64,000 nucleotides of DNA from Thermosyntropha lipolytica DSM 11003 (GTDB lineage: Bacteria > Bacillota > Syntrophomonadia > Syntrophomonadales > Syntrophomonadaceae). A program made the translations under genes and the position numbers. The notes under the pieces are model-generated. The model saw only the letters and a list, made by a program, of their open reading frames with translations. It was not told the DNA's origin and searched no databases. This document shows, piece after piece, positions 16,219 to 25,107 of the stretch (within the stretch, counting starts at the first letter, position 1; each line of letters begins with the position of its first letter). The stretch spans positions 1-64,000 of the forward strand of contig NZ_FQWY01000005.1 in NCBI RefSeq assembly GCF_900129805.1, in the 5' to 3' direction.

Positions 16219-17361
16219 TTACTTCCTTCCCAGGAGTACGCCGGCTACTATTTCTTTCTGCATATCTGATACCCCTTCAATCTGCAGGCCCATTATAGCA
16301 TCTCTCCACAGGCGTTCTACCTTGTAATCCTTCATAAGGCCATAGGAGCCATGAACATTGACCGCCAGCCTTGAAATATCTACGATCTGGGCACAGATGA
16401 AATCTTTAGTTAAAGCTGCATCTTTGGCAAACTGAGCCGGATCTTTGGCATGGTCAGCCAGATAACCTAAACGATAAGCCATCCAGCGGCAGGCTTCTAC
16501 CCTTTCAGCAATCTCCGCCAAAGCTAGCCTTATGCCCTGGAACTTGGTAATCGGTTCACCGCGGTGCATCTTTTCTTTAGCATACTTAAAGGCTTCCCGT
16601 AAAGCAGCTTCTGCTCCTCCCAGAGCACAGGCACTTACCCCTACCTTACCAAAAGAGATAGCATACTGCAGGATAGCATAACCCATGCCAGGTCCGCCTA
16701 AAAGATTTTCCGCCGGTACTTTTACATCCTTAAGATATACATCCAGAAGAGGCCCGCCATGCATTCCTAATTTTTCCCAGGGCTCAGATATGGAATAGCC
16801 TTCACACCATTTTTCCACGATAAAAGCACTTACCTTGCCGGTTTCTTCTTCTTTGGCAAATACTACAATAGGTCCCGGATAACCGGCATTGGATATAAAG
16901 CGTTTGGTTCCATTGATAATATAATAATCTCCTTCCCGCCTGGCCGTAGTAGCTATCTGCTTCGGGTCAGATCCCGTAGCCGGTTCGGTAAAAGCAAAAG
17001 AAGCTACTTCTTCGCCCCGGCAGGGCTTAAACATATACTTTTTCTTCTGCTCTTCCGTACCAAACTTATCAATAGCCCCTAATCCCAGGGTATGAGCAGA
17101 TAAAATCATGCCTACTCCGGAAGAAGCAGCAGCTATCTGCTCCATAGCCAGAACATAACAGGCATAACCTGCACCTGCTCCACCGTATTCTTCAGCAAAC
17201 GGAATACCGAAAAGGTCTAATTCCCCTAATCCCTTTATTATTTCATCAGGCACTCTGTTTTCTTCATCGATCTGTTTAGCAATCGGTTCAATAAATTTTT
17301 CCGCATACTCGGCAGCTGCCTTCTGAATAAGCTGTTCCTCTTTACTCAATGAAAAATCCAT
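16219..17361 (-). CDS. Acyl-CoA dehydrogenase
   Basis: 380 residues, the normal length for the family. Signature sequences include SFAFTEPATGSD for the FAD/substrate site, WITN-loop equivalent FISNAG, and the C-terminal QIEGVSDMQ containing the glutamate that acts as catalytic base in short-chain type enzymes. It oxidises an acyl-CoA to the 2-enoyl-CoA and gives electrons to ETF, which is encoded three genes downstream. Chain-length preference cannot be read. GGGGAGGAATTAG supports the ATG at 17361. First gene of the operon, with a promoter at 17426-17454. Confidence 0.93.
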   Translation of the reverse strand: MDFSLSKEEQLIQKAAAEYAEKFIEPIAKQIDEENRVPDEIIKGLGELDLFGIPFAEEYGGAGAGYACYVLAMEQIAAASSGVGMILSAHTLGLGAIDKFGTEEQKKKYMFKPCRGEEVASFAFTEPATGSDPKQIATTARREGDYYIINGTKRFISNAGYPGPIVVFAKEEETGKVSAFIVEKWCEGYSISEPWEKLGMHGGPLLDVYLKDVKVPAENLLGGPGMGYAILQYAISFGKVGVSACALGGAEAALREAFKYAKEKMHRGEPITKFQGIRLALAEIAERVEACRWMAYRLGYLADHAKDPAQFAKDAALTKDFICAQIVDISRLAVNVHGSYGLMKDYKVERLWRDAIMGLQIEGVSDMQKEIVAGVLLGRK

Positions 17362-17425
17362 AATCTAATTCCTCCCCACTTTTTATTCTTAACGTTTCAT
17401 TTTAAAATATTTTGTTCTTGTAATA

Positions 17426-17454
17426 ATTTTATATCCAAAATAAAATTTATGCAA
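17426..17454 (-). promoter_or_regulatory. Likely sigma-A promoter of the acd operon
   Basis: On the minus strand TTGCAT (17454-17449) and TAAAAT (17431-17426) are separated by 17 bases. It lies about 65 bases before the acd start codon in an otherwise AT-rich gap. Confidence 0.55.
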
Positions 17455-17475
17455 ATATTTTTTTAAAAAATAAAA

Positions 17476-17514
17476 GAGCAGTTTTTTCCTTTGGCAAAGG
17501 AATTAAAACTGCTC
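17476..17514 (-). terminator. Terminator after the VWA-domain gene
   Basis: GAGCAGTTTT and AAAACTGCTC form a perfect 10-bp stem with further internal pairing (CCTTTG/CAAAGG) and is followed on the minus strand by TTTTATTTTTT. The plus-strand side is also T-rich, so it could work in both directions. Confidence 0.85.
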
Positions 17515-17533
17515 TCCTTTTTTTAATTTAGGG

Positions 17534-18745
17534 TTATAAATTAGCCACTGCCTGGCGGCTGCGCAGCTTTTTGATTGCCCGTTCCAACCCATCAACCGTA
17601 AGCTCTTCCATGGGGAAAATCTCCGCAATCTTCTTTATAGTAAAGGCTCCATCTGTCCACTCCCAGTAATCCCGGGGAATAGGATTCAGCCAAACCGAAT
17701 ATTCAAATTTTCTCCTTATCCTCCTCAGCCATTCTATACCTGGTTTATCATTGTAAAGTTCCCAGTCGATCACTCCTCCTACCCGGGTAAGCTCATAAGG
17801 CGCCATACTAGCATCGCCTACAATTATGACCCGGTACTCGGGATCGTAAGTTTTGAGAACATACTCGGTTTCGGTATAATCGCTCAGGCTGCAGTGAGGA
17901 GTATGGAAAAGCCAATCATATATGCAGTTATGGAAATAGAAAACCTTTAAATCTTTAAAATGATTGGATTTATTAACCGCCGTAAAAAGCTGGTTGCAAA
18001 GCCGGCTGTACACCGTCATAGAACCCCCGGCATCCATCAGGAGCAGCACCTTTATGCTGTTTTCGCGCGGCCTTTCCCATACCAGCTCCAGCCTGCCCGC
18101 ATTCTGGCATGTCTTGTTAATAGTTCCGTCCAAATCAAGCTCGGTTTTTTGCCCATCTAAACGGGAAGTGAACTGCCGCAGTTTGCGCAAAGCCACCTGA
18201 AACTGCCTTACCCCCAGGGTCTCATCGGTACGGAACTCCTGGAACCGGCGCATTCCTGCCACTTTTACCGCCGACAGATTGCGGGACTGCCCTCCTATCC
18301 TTATCCCTCCCGGATGATAGCCGGAATGCCCGAAAGGCGAAGTACCTCCTGTTCCTATCCAGTAATTGCCCCCGTGGTGTTCTTCGGTTTGTTCTCTTAA
18401 TCTTTCTTCCAGCATCCGCTTCAGCTCATCCAAATCCAGCTGGCGGTGATTTCTTCTCATCTCTTCCGTAATTTCCATTTCCGGAAGCTCCTTGTCCAGC
18501 CATTCCCATATCTTTTCCGGCAAGCCCTCCGGGGTTTCCACATCTTTAAAATAATGGGCAAAAGCCAGATCAAAGCGGTCATAATGGGCCTCGGTTTTAA
18601 CCAGAACCGAACGGCAGAGATAATAAAAACCGGTAAGGCTGGATCCAGCCAGGCCTTTCTCCAGAGCTTCCATCAAGGTATACCATTCATTCATGGAAAC
18701 CGGTACGCCATAAGCTTTCAAAACATAGTAAAAATCAGTAAACAT
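17534..18745 (-). CDS. VWA-domain protein, CoxE/COG3825-like, partner of a MoxR ATPase
   Basis: 403 residues. The N-terminal 100 residues are helical with GVPVSMNEWYTL, a linker around 120-155 is rich in Gly and His, and a von Willebrand A domain starts near 230. The metal site reads DAGGSM (238-243), where the usual DxSxS has Gly in the middle, as in some members of this family. Such proteins act with MoxR-type ATPases to insert or remove metal cofactors or remodel partners; the target is unknown here. It follows the MoxR gene by 17 bases. Confidence 0.82.
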   Translation of the reverse strand: MFTDFYYVLKAYGVPVSMNEWYTLMEALEKGLAGSSLTGFYYLCRSVLVKTEAHYDRFDLAFAHYFKDVETPEGLPEKIWEWLDKELPEMEITEEMRRNHRQLDLDELKRMLEERLREQTEEHHGGNYWIGTGGTSPFGHSGYHPGGIRIGGQSRNLSAVKVAGMRRFQEFRTDETLGVRQFQVALRKLRQFTSRLDGQKTELDLDGTINKTCQNAGRLELVWERPRENSIKVLLLMDAGGSMTVYSRLCNQLFTAVNKSNHFKDLKVFYFHNCIYDWLFHTPHCSLSDYTETEYVLKTYDPEYRVIIVGDASMAPYELTRVGGVIDWELYNDKPGIEWLRRIRRKFEYSVWLNPIPRDYWEWTDGAFTIKKIAEIFPMEELTVDGLERAIKKLRSRQAVANL

Positions 18746-18762
18746 CTTCTTAATCCCCTCTT

Positions 18763-19647
18763 TTACACCCGGAAACGGTTGATAGACCCGCTGATATAAG
18801 TAGTAGCATTCTTATTCTGGTTTTTGTTGTAAAGCTGATTTAACACCACATCTAAATCTTCATTCTTCTTAAGCAAAACGCCCAGGAAAGGAAGTTCCTG
18901 CTTGATGCGGCTCGGTTTTATGCCGCCAATAACCAGGGCCTGCAGCCAGTCGATAAGCTCGCTGGTGCTCGGTTTCTTTTGAATATTGGGAAGGCTTCTT
19001 AACATATAGAAAGCCTCCATAGCCTGCTCCAGCAGCTTGCGGTCAATATCCGGATGATGCACCCTTACTATTTTTTCCATTTCTTCCGGTGTCGGAAAAG
19101 CTATATAGTGGAATATGCAACGCCTTAAAAAAGCATCTGGCAGTTCTTTTTCGGCATTACTGGTTATTATTACTATAGGCCGATGTTTGGCCACAATAGT
19201 CTCTTTCGTTTCCGGAATATAAAAGCTCATCTGGTCTAATTCCCATAAAAGGTCATTGGGGAATTCCAGATCAGCTTTATCAATTTCATCGATGAGCAAA
19301 ACCACCTGTTCATCGGAAACAAAAGCTTCCCCCAGCTTACCCAGCTTTATATACTGCTTGATGTTCGAAACATCCCCTTCGCCAAACTGGCTGTCATAAA
19401 GCCTCTGTACCGTATCATAAACATATAATCCTTCCTGCGCTTTAGTGGTAGATTTTATATTCCAGATAATAAGCCGCATATTAAGAGCCTCAGCAATACT
19501 CTGAGCCAGCATCGTCTTGCCGGTTCCCGGCTCTCCTTTTAAAAGAAGCGGCTTACCCAGAGCTATGGCAATGTTTACACTGTTCATAAGCTCTTCCGAT
19601 ACTATATAATTGGCCGACCCGCGGTATTTTTTCATTTCCTTTCCCAT
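18763..19647 (-). CDS. MoxR-family AAA+ ATPase
   Basis: About 294 residues with Walker A GEPGTGKTM (38-46), Walker B VVLLIDEIDKAD, sensor 1 IITSNAEKELPDAFLRRC and a C-terminal helical lid, the standard MoxR arrangement. MoxR ATPases function as chaperones with VWA proteins, and one is encoded directly downstream. The ATG at 19647 has GGAGG eight bases upstream; the longer TTG start at 19662 overlaps this site and is less likely. The client is not identified by the neighbours. Confidence 0.9.
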   Translation of the reverse strand: MGKEMKKYRGSANYIVSEELMNSVNIAIALGKPLLLKGEPGTGKTMLAQSIAEALNMRLIIWNIKSTTKAQEGLYVYDTVQRLYDSQFGEGDVSNIKQYIKLGKLGEAFVSDEQVVLLIDEIDKADLEFPNDLLWELDQMSFYIPETKETIVAKHRPIVIITSNAEKELPDAFLRRCIFHYIAFPTPEEMEKIVRVHHPDIDRKLLEQAMEAFYMLRSLPNIQKKPSTSELIDWLQALVIGGIKPSRIKQELPFLGVLLKKNEDLDVVLNQLYNKNQNKNATTYISGSINRFRV

Positions 19648-19729
19648 TTTCCATTCCTCCAATATTTATATGCTAATTATACGGTTTTAAATCAAATCTT
19701 AGCAAAAAACCTCCTCCCCGTCAATTTTA

Positions 19730-19772
19730 AATTGGGGACGGTTCTTTTTTTAAATCTATTACGAATCGTAAT
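19730..19772 (-). repeat. Dispersed repeat copy B, inverted relative to copy A
   Basis: On the minus strand it carries the palindrome ATTACGATTCGTAAT, then ATAGATTT, seven A's and GAACCGTCCCCAATT, almost the same as 4875-4920. Flanking sequence on the left adds CCCCGTCAATTTT, which can pair with the AAATTGGGGACGG end, giving a hairpin. It lies between the MoxR start and the HI0933-like stop and touches no gene. Confidence 0.75.
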
Positions 19773-19779
19773 TTTTGCC

Positions 19780-21033
19780 TTATCTTGCTAAACGAGCCGC
19801 CGCGTATTTTCCCGCCACATAGCCGGTGGAAAAGGCAGCCTGCAGGTTAAATCCTCCCGTATAGCCGTCAACATCGATCACCTCGCCCGCAAAATAAAGC
19901 CCTTTCACCAGTTTAGATTCCATAGTCTTCGGATGGATCTCCTTTACACTTACTCCCCCTACTGTAACTATGGCTTCCGCTACCGGGCGGGTCGCAATAA
20001 CTGTCAAAGGGAGCTTTTTAAGGAGTTTTACCAGGTTCCCTCTCTCCTCCCGGGTTATCTGATGACAGGGCTTTTCCCTCTCAATCCCGCTTAAAGCTAC
20101 TACTACCGGTATAAGTTTGCGGGGCAGAAGGTCATCTAAAGCATTCTTAAACTGCTTTCTTATATATTTGCTAAAGTCCCTCTGCAGCCTTCTGTCCAGT
20201 TTTTCCTCATCCAGAGCCGGTTTAAGGTCAATAAACACCCGTACCTTTTTTCCCGTTCTCCAGATATAATCCCCTATATCCCGGCTCATACTGAGGATAA
20301 TGGGTCCCGAAAGGCCAAAATGGGTAAAAAGAAGCTCGCCAAATTCTTCATTTATTTTTTTTCCTTCTTCACTGCAGGAAAAAGCCCTTACATTTTTAAG
20401 GCTTAATCCCTGTAAATCACGCACCCACTCTTCCTCCACTACCAGAGGCACCAGTCCCGGACGCGGTTCGATTATAGTATGCCCGGCTTTCCGGGCAAAA
20501 AGGTAGCCATCTCCGGTCGAACCAGTCCCGGGATAAGAAAGACCGCCGGTAGCAACTATTACCGCCTTAAAAGGATGCAGTTTGCCTTCACTTATTATCC
20601 CTTGCACTTCTCCTCCCTTTATTTCTATATCATCTACTTTTACTCCTAAATATACTTTAACTCCCAGCCTTTGCATCTCTTTCCTCAAAGCTTCGGCTAC
20701 CTGATCAGCATCATCAGCAACCGGAAATACCCTTTTCCCTCTTTCTACTTTCGTCTTAACTCCCAGTTCAGCTAAAAAATTGAGCAAATCCCAATTGGAA
20801 AACTCGTTTAAAGCACGGTATAAAAACTTTCCATTTCCCGGATAAGAAGATATAAACTTTTCCCGGTCTTCTTCGGCAGAAGTTATATTACACCTTCCTT
20901 TACCGGTTATCCTGAGCTTAGTCCCCACCCGTTTTTTCTTTTCCCACAGGACCACATCAGCTCCGCTGCGGGCGGCAATGATAGCTGCCATCATACCTGC
21001 CGGTCCTCCTCCAATAACGCCTATATCTGCCAA
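19780..21033 (-). CDS. HI0933/YhiN-family FAD-dependent oxidoreductase
   Basis: 417 residues, beginning with a dinucleotide-binding motif GVIGGGPAGMMAA and the family signature KLRITGKGRCNIT, then ATGGLSYPGTGSTGDGY and a C-terminal FAGEVIDVDGYTGGFNLQAA. The HI0933-like family includes BaiN, a bile-acid reductase of gut Firmicutes, but most members have no known substrate. It has no close partner: repeat copy B lies downstream and a divergent lipoprotein-like gene lies upstream. Confidence 0.87.
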   Translation of the reverse strand: MADIGVIGGGPAGMMAAIIAARSGADVVLWEKKKRVGTKLRITGKGRCNITSAEEDREKFISSYPGNGKFLYRALNEFSNWDLLNFLAELGVKTKVERGKRVFPVADDADQVAEALRKEMQRLGVKVYLGVKVDDIEIKGGEVQGIISEGKLHPFKAVIVATGGLSYPGTGSTGDGYLFARKAGHTIIEPRPGLVPLVVEEEWVRDLQGLSLKNVRAFSCSEEGKKINEEFGELLFTHFGLSGPIILSMSRDIGDYIWRTGKKVRVFIDLKPALDEEKLDRRLQRDFSKYIRKQFKNALDDLLPRKLIPVVVALSGIEREKPCHQITREERGNLVKLLKKLPLTVIATRPVAEAIVTVGGVSVKEIHPKTMESKLVKGLYFAGEVIDVDGYTGGFNLQAAFSTGYVAGKYAAARLAR

Positions 21034-21082
21034 AACTAATCCTCCTTCATCATTTATTCACTTATTTTTTAAAAAGGTCATG

Positions 21083-21111
21083 TTGTATAACCTCATTTTA
21101 TCTGTTAAAAT
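21083..21111 (+). promoter_or_regulatory. Likely sigma-A promoter for the 21152 gene
   Basis: TTGTAT (21083-21088) and TAAAAT (21106-21111) with a 17-base spacer, about 40 bases before the TTG start codon. Confidence 0.5.
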
Positions 21112-21151
21112 TCTATTTATATTATTCTATCCTTTTTTGGAGGTAGCAAAG

Positions 21152-21721
21152 TTGGAAACGAAAAATAATAACTCAGTCCCCAAGTACATTTATTTTGTCA
21201 TCCCCGCTATTTTGGCTCTTATGTACTTTTACGCCGCCTTTATAGACACCTCTCCAGCAGAAAAGGTAGTAGAAGATTTTTATGATGCTTATTTTAGCCG
21301 GGATTATGCCCGGGTAGCTCAGAACCTGAGCGTCTTCTGGGCCGTACAGTTTCTGCCCCAGTACAGCACTTATTCTCCCGCCGAGCTCCTTGAGCGGAGA
21401 GAACAGGTTATAAAAGATATAGAACAGGTAATAACTGATATTGAAAGCCAAAATAAGTTTCCTTCTGATTTGACGGTAAACATAGAAAAAAAATATTCCC
21501 AAAAAGGGAAAAACAGCGCTATTGTGGCTTACAGTTTTATAGAAAATGGCCAAAAACAGCATATGGAAATGGCTATCCTGATTTATGAAAAAGGCGCTTT
21601 CCGCATTATCAGTTTTTACCCGGTAAGTCAGGAAGAACTGCAAAATATCACCAAAGAAGACATGAAAAACCTTGATGAACAATTTTCCTCTCTTCTAAAT
21701 AACAAACCGGCCAGGCTATAA
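21152..21721 (+). CDS. Membrane-anchored protein with an NTF2-like extracytoplasmic domain (predicted)
   Basis: 189 residues. A short basic start (METKNNNSVPK) is followed by one hydrophobic helix (about residues 12-31), then a domain AEKVVEDFYDAYFSRDYARVAQ. This last pattern resembles the first helix of small NTF2-like/DUF4878 domains. The TTG start at 21152 is chosen for GGAGG eight bases upstream. The frame is open further up but without sense. Likely anchored in the membrane with the domain outside. No specific function is recognised. Confidence 0.65.
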   Translation: METKNNNSVPKYIYFVIPAILALMYFYAAFIDTSPAEKVVEDFYDAYFSRDYARVAQNLSVFWAVQFLPQYSTYSPAELLERREQVIKDIEQVITDIESQNKFPSDLTVNIEKKYSQKGKNSAIVAYSFIENGQKQHMEMAILIYEKGAFRIISFYPVSQEELQNITKEDMKNLDEQFSSLLNNKPARL

Positions 21722-21738
21722 AGGCCGGTTTGGTTTTT
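21704..21738 (+). terminator. Terminator between convergent genes
   Basis: AAACCGGCC (21704-21712) and GGCCGGTTT (21723-21731), a perfect 9-bp stem with a 10-base loop, followed by GGTTTTTAT. The stem overlaps the last codons of the 21152 gene. The left side is only weakly T-rich for use by the chemoreceptor gene on the other strand. Confidence 0.85.
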
Positions 21739-21749
21739 ATACCTTTTCA

Positions 21750-23273
21750 TTACTTATTCTTTAATTCTTCTGCCATCTGCTGCAGTTCATCAGCTGCCTT
21801 TTGCAGTTCAGCAATCATGCCTGCTACCTTTTCTACCGCTGCCGTCTGCTGGCTTATGAGGGCATTTATTTCTTCATTGGCAGCTGCCGCCTCTTCGGTT
21901 GCCGCCGATATGCTTTCTACCTCATTTACCGCTTCATGGCTTAAGGATAGAACTTCTTGCATAACGGCTGATATTTCCTGAATAGCTGTGTCGATACGCT
22001 GGGCTCCCCTTTCAATCTTAGCAAATAGCTCCTGGCTGGCTGCAACTGATGCATTTTGTTTTTCCGCTACCTCACTGGATCTTTTTATCTCTTTCACCAC
22101 CGCTTCCATATCAGATTGGATTTCATTTATCAAGGAAGCTATTTCTCCTGTCGCCCCTCGTGATTCTTCCGCCAGCTTTCTTACTTCATCTGCTACTACG
22201 GCAAACCCCCGGCCTGCTTCCCCAGCCCTGGCTGCTTCAATAGCAGCATTCAGGGCTAAAAGATTAGTCTGGTCGGCAATCCCGCTTATCAAATCAACTA
22301 TATTTACAATCTCGGCTGATTTCTGGCTAAGAAGGGAAACTACCTGGTTAACCGAAGCCTGAACTGCATTGGCTTCATTTGCATAATACTGCTGCTCCTC
22401 TAAGGCCTTAAGCCCTTCCTCCACAATATGGCGGAACTCCTGCGACTGTTCAGTCACCATGCCCGTACTATTTCCCACCTTGCCTAAAGCATTCGCCATT
22501 CCCTTTACCAGTTCTGCGGTTTTAGCAGCATGGCTGGCTTCTTCAGAAGAAGCCTGGGCTATCTCTCCAGCACTGGCATCAATCTGCCTGGCCATTTCTC
22601 CAGTTTCCTGCGCAATCTCCAAAAGATTCCGGGAAGAGGTTTTAAGCAAATCGGCTTTGGCTGCCACTTCTCCTGCTGCTTTTTTAAGCTCTTCTGTAAG
22701 CTCCTGTGCCTTACTTTCATTGAGCACCGCAAACAGCAAAAGCTTGCGGGCCACATTGGCTATTATAACCGCAGCTATAGCAAACCAGAGAAAGCAGAAA
22801 TACCTAACCCCCAGAGTAGCCCCTATATTACCTTCAGGTATCACCTGGGGAAAAAGTATTATCCATACTGTATGCAAAATAAAAACCATAAGGCTGGCAA
22901 AAATAGTAAGCGGCACATCAAAATAAAGGATACTAAGCCCTACAACCAGGTACAGGTTAGCAAACAATTCTTTCGAGCCATACATCAAACAATTAAAAAG
23001 AAACATTATAAGTCCTACCATTAAAACTGTCAGGTACTTGCTTATCCAGATAGTAGCATATTTTTTAACCAGTAAAAATGTTATACCAATAATAATGCCG
23101 GATAGAATAATCTCTTTTAGTATCTTCTGCAAAGTAAGCGATTCTGAACCTGTACCGCTAAAATAAATCCCCAAAGTAGCCATATTGGCCAGTACCACAA
23201 TGATAAGAGTAGCCAGGAACATGCGCTGATGGCTCTTCAGCATATTCTGCTGCAGAAGATAATTTTCACCCAT
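21750..23273 (-). CDS. Methyl-accepting chemotaxis protein with a multi-helix membrane sensor
   Basis: About 507 residues. The N-terminal 190 residues contain about six hydrophobic helices with short loops and no periplasmic ligand domain. A long coiled-coil signalling domain follows, with the hairpin tip [21 protein letters not shown] and [16 protein letters not shown]. It should control CheA activity in response to a signal sensed within or near the membrane. The ATG at 23273 has GGGGGAG upstream; a GTG six codons earlier is less likely. No che genes are in this window. Confidence 0.9.
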   Translation of the reverse strand: MGENYLLQQNMLKSHQRMFLATLIIVVLANMATLGIYFSGTGSESLTLQKILKEIILSGIIIGITFLLVKKYATIWISKYLTVLMVGLIMFLFNCLMYGSKELFANLYLVVGLSILYFDVPLTIFASLMVFILHTVWIILFPQVIPEGNIGATLGVRYFCFLWFAIAAVIIANVARKLLLFAVLNESKAQELTEELKKAAGEVAAKADLLKTSSRNLLEIAQETGEMARQIDASAGEIAQASSEEASHAAKTAELVKGMANALGKVGNSTGMVTEQSQEFRHIVEEGLKALEEQQYYANEANAVQASVNQVVSLLSQKSAEIVNIVDLISGIADQTNLLALNAAIEAARAGEAGRGFAVVADEVRKLAEESRGATGEIASLINEIQSDMEAVVKEIKRSSEVAEKQNASVAASQELFAKIERGAQRIDTAIQEISAVMQEVLSLSHEAVNEVESISAATEEAAAANEEINALISQQTAAVEKVAGMIAELQKAADELQQMAEELKNK

Positions 23274-23407
23274 TAAGCCTTCTCCCCCCACTTGCCATTC
23301 TCCCGGTATTTAAATTGAAATTCGACTGCTAAACTTTTTTTCCTGCCTTTTCTACATATTTTTTAAAATGCCAAAATATTTCGTATTATTTGTCCAATTA
23401 TCTGGCC

Positions 23408-24376
23408 TTAACACTCTTTCGCCGCCAGCTCCCCGCATCTTACCACACATCCCCGTCCCAGCACACAATCTCTAAATACGGTATCTCCCTCTACTCTATT
23501 TCCTTCCCATACTACGGCATTGTGCAAAACAGCCCCTGCTCCTACATGACATCCTCTTCCCAGCACATTATAACCGGTAACCTTGGCCTCCTCATCTATA
23601 AACACATCTTCCCCTATAAGCAAACAGGCATCATCTTTTTTTACCAGCCGGCCTTCAGTCCTTATTTTCACCCTGCCCTCCAGCACATCAATATTGGCTT
23701 GATGATAGGTATTAATATTACCTACATCACACCAGTAAGCATCAGTCAAAGCGGCATAAAAAGGAGCTCCTATCCTGACCAGATGAGGAAAAACCTGCTT
23801 GCCAAAATCATAAAATTCATTAGCCGGTATATAGTCGAATATTTCCGGTTCAAATACATATATGCCCGTATTGGCATAATGGCTTAAGGCCTCTTTCCGG
23901 CTCGGCTTTTCCTGAAAACTTTTTATCCTGCCTTCTTCATCAGTTATAACTATGCCAAACCTTTCTACCTCTTCCACCTCTTTAATAGCGATGGTAGCTA
24001 GAGCCCCTTTTTTCTTATGTTCATTCAGTAAACAGGTTAAATCTATGTCGGTAAGCGCATCTCCGCTCATGACGACAAAGGTATCATCCAGAAACCAGGC
24101 ACACCTCTTAACTCCTCCTGCCGTACCCATAAGCTCTCTCTCCGGTGAATACTGCATAGATACCTTAAAGCCTGCACCATCACCAAAATAATCCTTAATT
24201 ATATCGGCATGATAGTGCAGATTGGCAATAATGTCGGTAAAGCCATGTTCTCTTAGAAGCTCCACTATTCCCGCCATCAAAGGGCGATTGCCTACCGGTA
24301 TCATAGGTTTGGGTATTTCCGCGGTAAGAGGCATAAGCCGTGATCCTACCCCTGCCGCCATGATCATTGCCTTCAT
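23408..24376 (-). CDS. Sugar-phosphate nucleotidyltransferase with C-terminal beta-helix
   Basis: 322 residues. The N-terminus MKAMIMAAGVGSRLMPLT and KPMIPVGNRPL are the nucleotide-binding and catalytic motifs of the mannose-1-phosphate guanylyl / glucose-1-phosphate thymidylyl transferase superfamily; GDALTDID holds metal ligands. From about residue 240 a left-handed beta-helix follows (LGRGCHVGAGAV, DCVLGRGCVV). The likely product is an NDP-sugar for cell-surface polymers, but the base and sugar cannot be assigned. GGGGGAGG precedes the ATG and a promoter lies at 24414-24442. Confidence 0.85.
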   Translation of the reverse strand: MKAMIMAAGVGSRLMPLTAEIPKPMIPVGNRPLMAGIVELLREHGFTDIIANLHYHADIIKDYFGDGAGFKVSMQYSPERELMGTAGGVKRCAWFLDDTFVVMSGDALTDIDLTCLLNEHKKKGALATIAIKEVEEVERFGIVITDEEGRIKSFQEKPSRKEALSHYANTGIYVFEPEIFDYIPANEFYDFGKQVFPHLVRIGAPFYAALTDAYWCDVGNINTYHQANIDVLEGRVKIRTEGRLVKKDDACLLIGEDVFIDEEAKVTGYNVLGRGCHVGAGAVLHNAVVWEGNRVEGDTVFRDCVLGRGCVVRCGELAAKEC

Positions 24377-24413
24377 TTTCCCTTAACCTCCCCCACAAGC
24401 TGCATTTTAATTT

Positions 24414-24442
24414 ACTATACCATTAAGTTTATTTCCTGGTAA
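24414..24442 (-). promoter_or_regulatory. Likely promoter of the nucleotidyltransferase gene
   Basis: TTACCA (24442-24437) and TATAGT (24419-24414) on the minus strand with a 17-base spacer, located after the terminator at 24472-24498 and 38 bases before the start codon. Confidence 0.5.
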
Positions 24443-24471
24443 GCCTCTTCTCCTTATTTCAAAATTTTCAA

Positions 24472-24498
24472 AAAACAAAAAAAAGCAGGAAAACCTGC
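24472..24498 (-). terminator. Strong terminator ending the structured interval
   Basis: GCAGG (24485-24489) and CCTGC (24494-24498) around AAAA on the plus strand; on the minus strand it is followed by TTTTTTTTGTTTTTT. Confidence 0.8.
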
Positions 24499-24618
24499 TC
24501 ATCGCTAACTTCCACCATCCCTGCGCGGAATAGTTTTGCCTATCCTATGCCGTCCTGCCAGGCAGTTTCCCTGCTATTAAAGAAACAGGCAAAGATAAAT
24601 TAGAAAGGGGGCCCTTTT
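24484..24618 (-). ncRNA. Possible structured RNA or long 3' UTR of unknown class
   Basis: The 120 bases between the stop at 24619 and the terminator have more pairing potential than nearby gaps: TTTGCCT with AGGCAAA (24593-24587 and 24541-24535), adjacent GTTTC with GAAAC (24586-24582 and 24569-24565), and a GCAG/CTGC hairpin. GC content is higher than in adjacent intergenic DNA. I compared it with conserved cores of common riboswitches (c-di-GMP, cobalamin, TPP, SAM, fluoride) and none fits. It could be a small RNA or just a message tail. Confidence 0.3.
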
Positions 24619-24930
24619 TTAAGCATACTGTAACAGGACATAATCCAGATGGGTTTTAATCTCTTCTAAAATCAAATTCAGGTCTGAAGTCTTGTCCGTA
24701 TTCTTTACTCCCAGTTCAGCAATCTCCTGGCTTAAATCTTTTATCTCCTTTATGCTTTTTACTATCCTTTCATAATCTTCCTGCATTATATAAAAAGCCA
24801 GTATGCTCAGCTCCTCATAAAGGTCTTTTACATCTTTTTTATCCGCATAGATGCTGTCCAGATAGTTAACCTGAGCCAGCAGTGCCCGGTAACAGTTAGT
24901 TATCCTGGCTTTTTTCTCCTCCTTCAGCAT
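24619..24930 (-). CDS. Small helical protein of unknown function
   Basis: 103 residues, nearly all predicted alpha-helical and highly charged (KEEKKARITNCYRALL, VKSIKEIKDLSQEIAELG). No motif or membrane segment is visible. AGGGGAGGGATAGAT gives a convincing ribosome binding site for the ATG at 24930. It stands alone, followed by the structured interval and terminator. I do not recognise the family. Confidence 0.6.
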   Translation of the reverse strand: MLKEEKKARITNCYRALLAQVNYLDSIYADKKDVKDLYEELSILAFYIMQEDYERIVKSIKEIKDLSQEIAELGVKNTDKTSDLNLILEEIKTHLDYVLLQYA

Positions 24931-25107
24931 ATCTATCCCTCCCCTCTTGCAGCAGACGGGTTAATAAGGTGCAATCTACATTTTATGTATATATCTGTAA
25001 ATTTATGATAAAATATTCTGCCCTTTAAGTCTAACTTAATAATTTTATCCCCTTATATAAAAAATTATTATAATATCTTTTCCCTTCTTATAATCCCCTC
25101 TTTATAA

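Noticed and set aside
24484-24618. Known riboswitch (c-di-GMP-I, cobalamin, TPP, SAM, fluoride) in the structured interval
   Set aside because: The conserved core sequences of these families are not present; left as an unclassified structure.
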